A stretch of 64,000 bases of DNA from Rhodeus uyekii (taxonomy: Eukaryota; Chordata; Actinopteri; Cypriniformes; Acheilognathidae), in NCBI GenBank assembly GCA_037043235.1, contig JAWRVZ010000039.1, forward strand, positions 806,001 to 870,000, in the 5' to 3' direction. Positions 57,901-64,000 of the stretch are shown here, piece after piece. The notes beneath the pieces were generated by a model that worked only from the letters and a program-made list of their open reading frames with translations, searched no databases and was not told the origin of the DNA. The position numbers and the translations under genes were made by a program. Each line of letters opens with the position of its first letter. Positions within the stretch are counted from its first letter, which is position 1.

Positions 57901-60900
57901 ATTATGACGGAATTCCGTATTTTGAACCTCGCCAGGAACCGTTTTTCCAAATCGCGTAAATCCGTTGAGATTTCAGTTCGGGGGGGGGGGGGTACAGGGC
58001 GACAGACCAACAGACCAATGTCCATGGCGACAGACCAACAGACCAATGTCCATGGCGACAGACCAACAGACCAATCGTACCTACTCGGCGATCTTCGGAG
58101 ATAATGTGATTACGTAGAGAATTACCCGAGAAGTTCCGGGTGGGCGACAGACGAACCGCGCGGAGTGCAGTTGTGTCGGCGATTCTGATTGGTCAGTGAG
58201 ACTCCGGCGTCCAATCGTATTTTTCAATTTACACTCGCTTGAGGACAACAACAGGTACAAGAAAACAACGCTCGCAAATTTTAAAAGTAATCTGAAAAAA
58301 ATGAAGAATTTGCCGGTTGGTTATAACACGAAGCAGCTTGAAGCTTTTTTGATGATGATGTAATGGATTGTGGTGATTAGAGAAAGTGAATTAAGTAACA
58401 AACCAAAATTAAATATAAATGTTAGTTATAGAACAACAGATGCAGAAGCAAAACCAATGACAGAGTTATAGAATACAATACTTCTGAAGGATTCTAGTAA
58501 TAATTTAGAACTCCCAAAATTGGTGAATATTTTCTCAACTGCTAACTTGAAATACTTATTTCACACCCTTTTTATAGTAGCTGCAAGTTGCCAGGAGAGG
58601 TCGTTTCTACACAATAATTTGCAAGGAATGCAGGAGCTTCAAGGGGGCCTCCGGCCCCCTGGACCCCTGGCCAGGGCGTTGCCCTGGACCTACCGGGGGC
58701 CCTGGCGGCCCCCAGGCCCCCAGCTTTAAGTTTCAGTATTTTCAGTTTTGCCAACTTTCACCCATGTTGTTAACTGCAGCTCTTGCTGAATCATTAACAG
58801 AATTCAGGACTTTTCATTCCAGCATATAAACTCTCAAACAATCATTAGTTGTTTGGCTAAACGGCTGTTTGCTTCACAAAGAAGCATTGTTGTTGTGCTG
58901 TGCCTCTAGGAAAGGTATGGGTTGAGCATGATGTCCCACTCAAAGCAGAGTAGAGTCACACACACATATGTCGCCTTCAGCATTAAGCAGTGTGTAGCTC
59001 ATTCCCGCCGTCTGTCACATGAGAGATAACCTCATGCTAACCTTGACTTTAATCAGAGCACCTCACTGTCACAGGCTGCAGTAGATATGGTGCTAGTGCT
59101 CTTTCATTGTCTGCTCCTTGGTGAACTGGCCAATTCACCAAATAGGTTATACCGATATAATCATATCATTTATCTTTATCCATGCCACACCCTCTGCCTG
59201 TGTGTGCTGTTAAACTCTTTGTTGTCTGGTCTATAGATGTAATTCTTTTTGTCTGTCTCTTTTTTTTTATCTTGATTTAAGAGACTGCACAATGTAGCTC
59301 TCTTGGTAAAACAGCATTTCCATATTGGGCTGTGGATCCTTCTGGCATCACAATGCCAGGAAGAGTTTGGACAGCAGAGTGGCGTTTCTGGCAGCCTTCT
59401 TTGTCTTCACTATCAGTGAATATCTTCCGCTCACTACAGTCTTGCTGACTCCTCAGCAGCTCAGAATGTGTTGAAAACAGAGGTGGAGGCTTCCTTCTAA
59501 GAACTGACATATTCTTTTCCCAATAAAGTAAGAAGCATATGTAAGAGTATTCTATGTGACTGTGCGCACATTTTTTTTAAGCTATCAATTATTTATTTTT
59601 TATTTTTTTAAATGTGTGATGCATTTTATTACACACTAAAATATTGTGTAAAATGGGGGTGCTCTTGAATGTAGTTCAATGAGCTGGTACCAACGTGCAG
59701 GGTATTACAAGTGCTTTTGAATAACAAAGTTTTGATTCAAATGCATGGATTGGGGGGGGGGATAGCATCTTAATTCTCTGCAGCACATCAAAAATAAAAG
59801 TGGGTTGTCTATCAAATGAATGAAGGCTGTTCTGTATCTTTTGTAGTTTTTTTATTTCAGAGATACGAAATTAATCCGTTCCGAGGCGGCCTTCGTATAA
59901 TGAGTTTTTCGTATCTTGGAACACATTTTACATGTAAAATGGCTAATCCGTTACAAGCCCTCCAAAAACACCCCATTAAATTTCATAATAAAGCTAAATT
60001 GACCTATAAACAATGAAATAATGTAAAATGTCGAAGCTTACCTTTCGAGTGAGGCTATCTCCGAAAGTGGCGACAGAGGAGGAGGAGGACAAACGGCAGA
60101 TAACGTACGTACGTACACTTAACTTTACGAAAATGCATACAAAATGTAAAGTTTCGGGTGCGGAGTGGCTGAGCTAAAGCACGCCAGCACGTACGTATAG
60201 AAGATGCATGATGGGAGGGATGCTGTCCAATTAGAGAGAAGGATCTCATGGCTTGGCTAGCATCAGGAACCAATGGGAGAGCAGGAGTATGGTGGCGAGT
60301 CTACTATAAGTAAGATGGCGGCGTGCGGCACGAGTTTCAAAATTGTTATGGGGCGAATCTCGGACTTTCAGAAACCTTTCGTTTCTTGAAAACTTTTCGT
60401 ATGTAGAGCAGTAAAAATTTTCGTCTTTGCTTTCGTAACTTGGATTTTTCGTAAGTTGAGCCTTTCGTATCTTGAGGTACTACTGTATAAGTCCTGTGCG
60501 AATTTTAGAATTATGTAAGAAACATGGCATCGGTTAAGGTAAAAAGTTTAAGTACACAAATAAAATGTTTAGATATCGAAAGCTGGATATTTCTCTGGGG
60601 GGAGGAATTAATCAGCAGTTTTGATGGTTTTTTATTTTATTGAACTCCGAAACCAGATAAATTACTAATTCTTTGAATTATCAGAATTAGTTGTCTATTA
60701 GTCTCTCATTGTTTAATTATTCCCTGTGTTTTCCCTCAGTTCTTGTCAATGTGTCGTTCGTTAGACTTCTGTGTAACTTTGTGTATTCCAAGTTAATCAA
60801 AGGATTGTTTAAGTTTATTCCCTTCGTCTTCATCCGCACACACGCACGTCATATGAAAAATGTAGGGAACACTTAATCAGTATAACACCGATTCAAATAA

Positions 60901-63900
60901 ACTTCATTAATATCTAAATAAAAGTGACAGGTGCATTGGATGGGCAACAGCAAGATAACCCCCTAAAAGGGAATGATTTTGCAGGTGGTCGCCATAGTCA
61001 ATTGTTCTCTCCTTATTCTTCCTGAGTGATTTGTCTCTAGTTTTGTTTTGTTAGGGTCCTTGTCTCTGTCTATAGCATGTTACGTGCCGTCACAAGGAGG
61101 TTTGGTGTGTATGCTAGCTCAGTTTCAAAAGCATGGAGGAGATATTGGGAGACAGGGTGTTACATGAGGAGAGCTGGACAGGGACGTAGAAGGGCAACAA
61201 CCCAGCAGCAGGATTGGTATCTGCTCCTTTGTGCAGGGAGGTTCAGGAGGAGGACTGCCAGAACCCTTCAAAATGACCTTCCGCAGGCTACTGGTGTGCA
61301 TGTTTCTGACCATAATGTCAGAAATAAACTTCATGTGGGTGGTATGAGGGCCCGCCGTCCTCTAGTGGTACCTGTGCTCACAGCTCAGCAGCTCAACATG
61401 CTAGCCAATGGTTCCCCTACTGCTGTTAGGTATTGGTATGAACTCTTTAGAGCCATTGTCAGATCTTACACTGGTGCAGTGGGCCCTGGGTTCCTCCTGG
61501 TGCATGATTATGCCCCGGGCTTCATGTGGTTGGAGTGTAGGCAGTTTTTAATGACGAAGGCATTGTTTGACTGGCCCTCACGTTCCCCAGACCTGAATAA
61601 AATTGAGAACCTCAATTCTCATCATGAACCTACAACTCATGATACTCTCATGATACAACATCATGTATCGTATTTACATTTATTCGTTTGGCAGGCGCTT
61701 TTACCCAAAGCGACTTGTGTAATGTAATTCACTGTTTTTGGTTTATATTTTGACAGTTTTTCTCTCTCTTAAAGTATAGACTGCATATAAATAAAAATAT
61801 TTAAATTGAATATTTCATGTATTGTGACCTTTTTTTTTTGCAGCAGTGCTTATATTATTTTTGTGTGTGCGTTTATTTATTATCGGTAATATTGTAAAAT
61901 CTTGATAAATCTAAAACAATTGTACGTTAATGCTTTTTCTTAAGCTTTTGGGTGACATATCAAGGCTATAATCAGATATACTACCTTTTATAAATGTATT
62001 TGCACATCTTTGGGTCAGTACTGAGATTTACTGAGCAATTTTCATATGTATTCTCCTGCACCCTAATTCACCTTAAAAGTAATAAGGTGTTTTCCATGAG
62101 CAGTTGTTTTGTCTCTCGTAATGAAATTCTAACAAACCACTGCCTGAATATATATACTCATTCGCATGTTCTTTCGGTTGTGTTAAAAACCCTTACCACA
62201 GCTTTTCTTAATCCACAATCATAAAGCCTGGTTATCAAGAGAACTAATTAGGCTTTTCTTTGTTTTTCAGAAACCGAGCGATAGCTGATTACCTTCGTTC
62301 CAACGGATATGAAGAGGCATATTCAGTTTTCAAAAAGGAGGCAGAATTAGACATGGTGAGTGTGGGAACCCCCCTCTATTTAAACCTCAGTCAAACCAAT
62401 ATTTCTTTGAAGTATTCCACTTTTAATTGGCACCTCAGTATGAGGTTGTGACTGACAGCGCACATGCTGAATTAAGGCAGTGAAGAGTTAATTATGATGT
62501 GTGGCAGATGTAAAACCGATGTTCCCTGTTGTCTCCACGATGGTTTGCACTGATAAAGGGAAATACTGAATAGCCTCTCTCTATTATCACAGGATAGACC
62601 AGGAGAATTACTGAAATTCAGCAGAAAACGGCTCTGCATAATTTTCTGTCTGGAAATGCGTGAGAGCTTGGTGCACACAGAAGGTCTTGTTTGATAACAC
62701 CCCTTGTTGGACAGAAGATAAACTGTTTATTGTTTTTGTACAGGGAAGAAAGAGGATGAATTATTGATCAGATTTGTCGGCTGAGAGTGGTCTGTGGTGC
62801 TAAAAGCTCTTTAATTAACCAGAATGCTATTAGCATAGCTTCATTTAGCAAGAGAGATCTCATCATCGATCCTTCCATCGATCCTTCCTTTCTGAGAGGT
62901 GGCAGGGTTTTGTGACTTTAGGCATAACTGCAGATGAAGAGTTGTTCTCTGAGGCTGGCACGGCTGATTGGACTGGTATTTAGCCACTGGCCCCAACACA
63001 TGGCAGAGGGTCCAAGCAGATGGCGGATCAGACCTCTACAGAGGCTTTAAACGCCCCTCTCCCTCAGAGACGCATGACATGACCCCTCTCACTCCACTTC
63101 TCATCACAGAAACAGCACCTGTTCTGATGGACACCTCTGATATTACTCCAAAAGAGCTTCTCTCCTCTCTTTCTATTCAATTTCTTTTTCGTCCAATCAA
63201 CCATAGATCTCGGAGCTGTCTTGTGCTTTTGCATTTGTGATGTTTAGAGGTGAAGCAAAACCATGTGAACACCACCTCTTTCGTCAGACAGAACCTTCAT
63301 ATCGCTCTCTGGCTGAGACTGTTGAGCTTGCCAATTTAAAAACACAACCTTAAGATGTCTGATCAGGGTTTGCACACAATTACTCCGGTTGGACTTTCAT
63401 ACTTCAGAATAAATTCGATTTTTGAATGAAGTAATAATCCACAGAAGTAAATGCTTGCTGTTCTGGCTTCTGATATTCCTGTTTTGTTTTTTAAGAGGAG
63501 CTTTTGGCCCCCCAAAAAATCTAAATTATGGATTTAGTCATTTATTATTATTTATACATGTAAAACAACAATCATACCGCCTGCCCCTAAAGACATTGTT
63601 AGTACTGTAATTATTTGCGGTGTTGTTGTTTTTATTTATTTATTTATTGGAGAATACAAACGGGATTCATTTGTCTCATATTGAAAGCTAAATTTGACTT
63701 ACAGAAAGGTCTAGTTAGTGCCAGGCACCCTAAAGTTAATTTTTCACAGTGCAGTGTTTGTGTAATTGTAATCTTGGTAAGCTCTCTTTGTCTGCCCGAG
63801 ATTAACCCATATGAAGGGATTTAGAGGGAATTTACAGTTGCCACTGGGGTGTTAGGTGTATGCCTCCCTATTTTTCTTAAGGCTGTGTGCAATTTCTTGT

Positions 63901-64000
63901 ATTTCTTTTAATGGAGTGTGTTATGTTAAGGTGTAAAGTTTGTCATCTTCTGTCACCAGAATGAGGAATTGGATAAGAAGTATGCTGGTCTTTTGGAAAA
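50217..64000 (+). CDS. pafah1b1: Lis1, PAF acetylhydrolase 1b regulatory subunit 1 (5' part)
   Basis: Coding exons: 50217-50248, 62271-62355 and 63960 to the window end (partial). Spliced, they read [31 protein letters not shown] and KKEAELDM, then [14 protein letters not shown]. This is the LisH dimerisation motif (about residues 7-39) and the start of the coiled coil of Lis1. The seven WD40 repeats lie beyond the window. Lis1 binds and regulates cytoplasmic dynein with Nde1/Ndel1, and is also the non-catalytic subunit of PAF acetylhydrolase 1b. Phases agree (32 + 85 nt = 39 codons). Intron 2 is about 12 kb. Fish carry two copies (pafah1b1a and b); which one this is cannot be settled from 53 codons. 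Confidence 0.96.
51250..52020. mobile_element. TTAA-flanked MITE (piggyBac- or Kolobok-type)
   Basis: Left end TTAAAGTGCCCCTTTTGTC and right end ATAATAGGGGCACTTTAA form an inverted repeat of about 15 bp with TTAA at both extremities (51250-51253 and 52017-52020). TTAA duplication is used by piggyBac and Kolobok elements. No transposase frame, so it is non-autonomous. Confidence 0.75.
54772..54962. repeat. TG/TA alternating microsatellite
   Basis: About 180 bp of alternating pyrimidine-purine sequence, GTGTGT and GTATATAT blocks leading to roughly 55 bp of pure TA. It explains the long Tyr/Ile/Val frames on both strands, which are not genes. Confidence 0.95.
55095..55265. repeat. Fragment of the AACACTTTACAAT palindromic repeat
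   Basis: CTAACACTTTACAATG, ATTAGTTAACATGAACTAG and TTAACATTGCACTGTAAACTAAC are diverged words of the MITE seen at 31575. Confidence 0.5.
57343..57440. repeat. Single end of an hAT-type element
   Basis: TCTAGGGATGTGCGAGTG followed by TAGTCGACC and GACTAGTCGACACC matches the terminal and subterminal motifs of the hAT element at 34466. The other end is not evident. Confidence 0.5.
57606..57859. mobile_element. TA-flanked MITE (CCGTATTTTC ends)
   Basis: Left end CCGTATTTTCCTACATATAA and right end TTATATGCGAGAGAATACGG form an inverted repeat, flanked by TA (57604-57605 and 57860-57861). Internal words such as ATAACCCGCA repeat. This terminus is typical of abundant Tc1/mariner-class fish MITEs. 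Confidence 0.75.
58000..58074 (+). repeat. 28-bp tandem repeat, about 2.7 copies
   Basis: The unit is GACAGACCAACAGACCAATG plus TCCATGGC, repeated without change. The unit itself contains an internal duplication of ACAGACCAA. Confidence 0.9.
58643..58713. repeat. Three consecutive 7-bp-stem GC hairpins
   Basis: GGGGGCC-TCC-GGCCCCC at 58643-58659, CCAGGGC-GTT-GCCCTGG at 58671-58687 and GGGGGCC-CTGGC-GGCCCCC at 58695-58713. The stems are perfect. First and third share the same stem sequence. Confidence 0.9.
59858..60487. mobile_element. Pogo/Tigger-like DNA element, left end degraded
   Basis: The right end CGTATCTTGAGGTACTACTG is followed by TA (60486-60487 region) and resembles the CAGTRRTACCTC terminus of the element at 2440. 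The left end begins CAGAGATACGAAATTAATCC, lacking part of that terminus. CGTATCTTG-type subrepeats occur near both ends. No transposase frame. Confidence 0.55.
61077..61640 (+). pseudogene. Second Tc1-like transposase remnant, internally deleted
   Basis: [20 protein letters not shown] is a helix-turn-helix of a Tc1-like transposase, followed by [40 protein letters not shown] and the C-terminal [14 protein letters not shown], which carries the last acidic motif. The stretch between LTAQQ and the second half is too short: the segment bearing the first catalytic Asp box (DESRF-type) is absent, and the second box is altered (VHDYAPGFM). No inverted repeats found. It differs clearly in sequence from the Tc1 copy in cluh. 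Confidence 0.75.
61671..61720 (+). repeat. Conserved teleost repeat motif (GCAGGCGCTTTTACCC)
   Basis: TTTACATTTATTCGTTTGGC followed by AGGCGCTTTTACCCAAAGCG is a diverged copy of the motif at 49066. It abuts the Tc1 remnant. Confidence 0.55.
62356..63959. other. pafah1b1 intron 3
   Basis: GTGAGTG donor and TGTCACCAG acceptor. No exon, RNA gene or complete repeat recognised; a TTTA run lies near 63632. Confidence 0.55.

Larger units (their letters stand above)
57881..58766. mobile_element. Unclassified 886-bp inverted-repeat element with GC-hairpin cluster
   Basis: A perfect 14-bp inverted pair CATGGGTGAAAGTT ... AACTTTCACCCATG forms the ends, and a 6-bp direct repeat TTGTTA lies immediately outside on both sides (57875-57880 and 58767-58772). 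The inside holds a 13-G run near 57980, a 28-bp tandem repeat (58000-58074) and three GC-rich hairpins (58643-58713). Short frames only; no transposase recognised. I cannot place it in a superfamily. Confidence 0.6.
50249..62270. other. pafah1b1 intron 2 (12 kb)
   Basis: No coding exon recognised. Its contents are listed separately: a TTAA element (51250), a microsatellite (54772), MITEs (57343, 57606, 57881), a pogo-like fragment (59858) and a Tc1 remnant (61077). The stretches 52100-54200 and 55300-57200 are moderately complex and free of repeats I recognise. Confidence 0.5.

Noticed and set aside
59286..59330. tRNA-like words (GTAGCTCTCTTGGTAAAACAGCA)
   Set aside because: No acceptor stem or full cloverleaf can be drawn and no B-box follows; at best a relic.

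Overview
The window is vertebrate genomic DNA from a ray-finned fish, most likely a cyprinid. Genes are split into short exons with GT-AG introns and the background is AT-rich. There are many teleost-type repeats: Tc1/mariner, hAT, a TTAA-type element, tRNA-derived SINEs and a Ty3/gypsy LTR element. I used no database; gene names come from recognising the spliced protein sequences.

Three genes lie head to tail on the + strand: ccdc92b (about 0.8-15.6 kb, four coding exons, 290 codons), cluh (19.85-41.0 kb, 26 coding exons that splice in frame to 1403 codons, then a 3' UTR of up to 3 kb) and the 5' end of pafah1b1/lis1 (44.4 kb to the window edge, where the third coding exon is cut off). As I recall it, this trio matches the human 17p13.3 order PAFAH1B1-CLUH-CCDC92B. 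The genes do not form a pathway: Cluh binds mRNAs for mitochondrial proteins, Lis1 regulates cytoplasmic dynein, and Ccdc92b is a poorly characterised coiled-coil protein.

Region by region. 0-16 kb: ccdc92b. Its intron 1 holds a pogo/Tigger-like DNA element nested in an older repeat. Its intron 3 holds a complete antisense Ty3/gypsy element with two 756-bp LTRs that look identical and one open 1463-codon gag-pol frame. 16-19.8 kb: intergenic, with one SINE. 19.8-44 kb: cluh. Its introns carry a decayed Tc1 copy, an hAT MITE with a perfect 8-bp target duplication, and a truncated SINE that abuts the exon 7 splice acceptor. 44.4-64 kb: pafah1b1, with very long first introns. Intron 1 contains a candidate orphan signal-peptide exon. 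Intron 2 contains a TTAA-flanked element, a long purine/pyrimidine microsatellite, a MITE flanked by TA, and an 886-bp inverted-repeat element with three consecutive GC-rich hairpins.

I see no new multigene system. The items most worth a second look are the young LTR element, the GC-hairpin element, the SINE at a splice site, the stacked uORFs in the pafah1b1 leader and the orphan signal-peptide exon.
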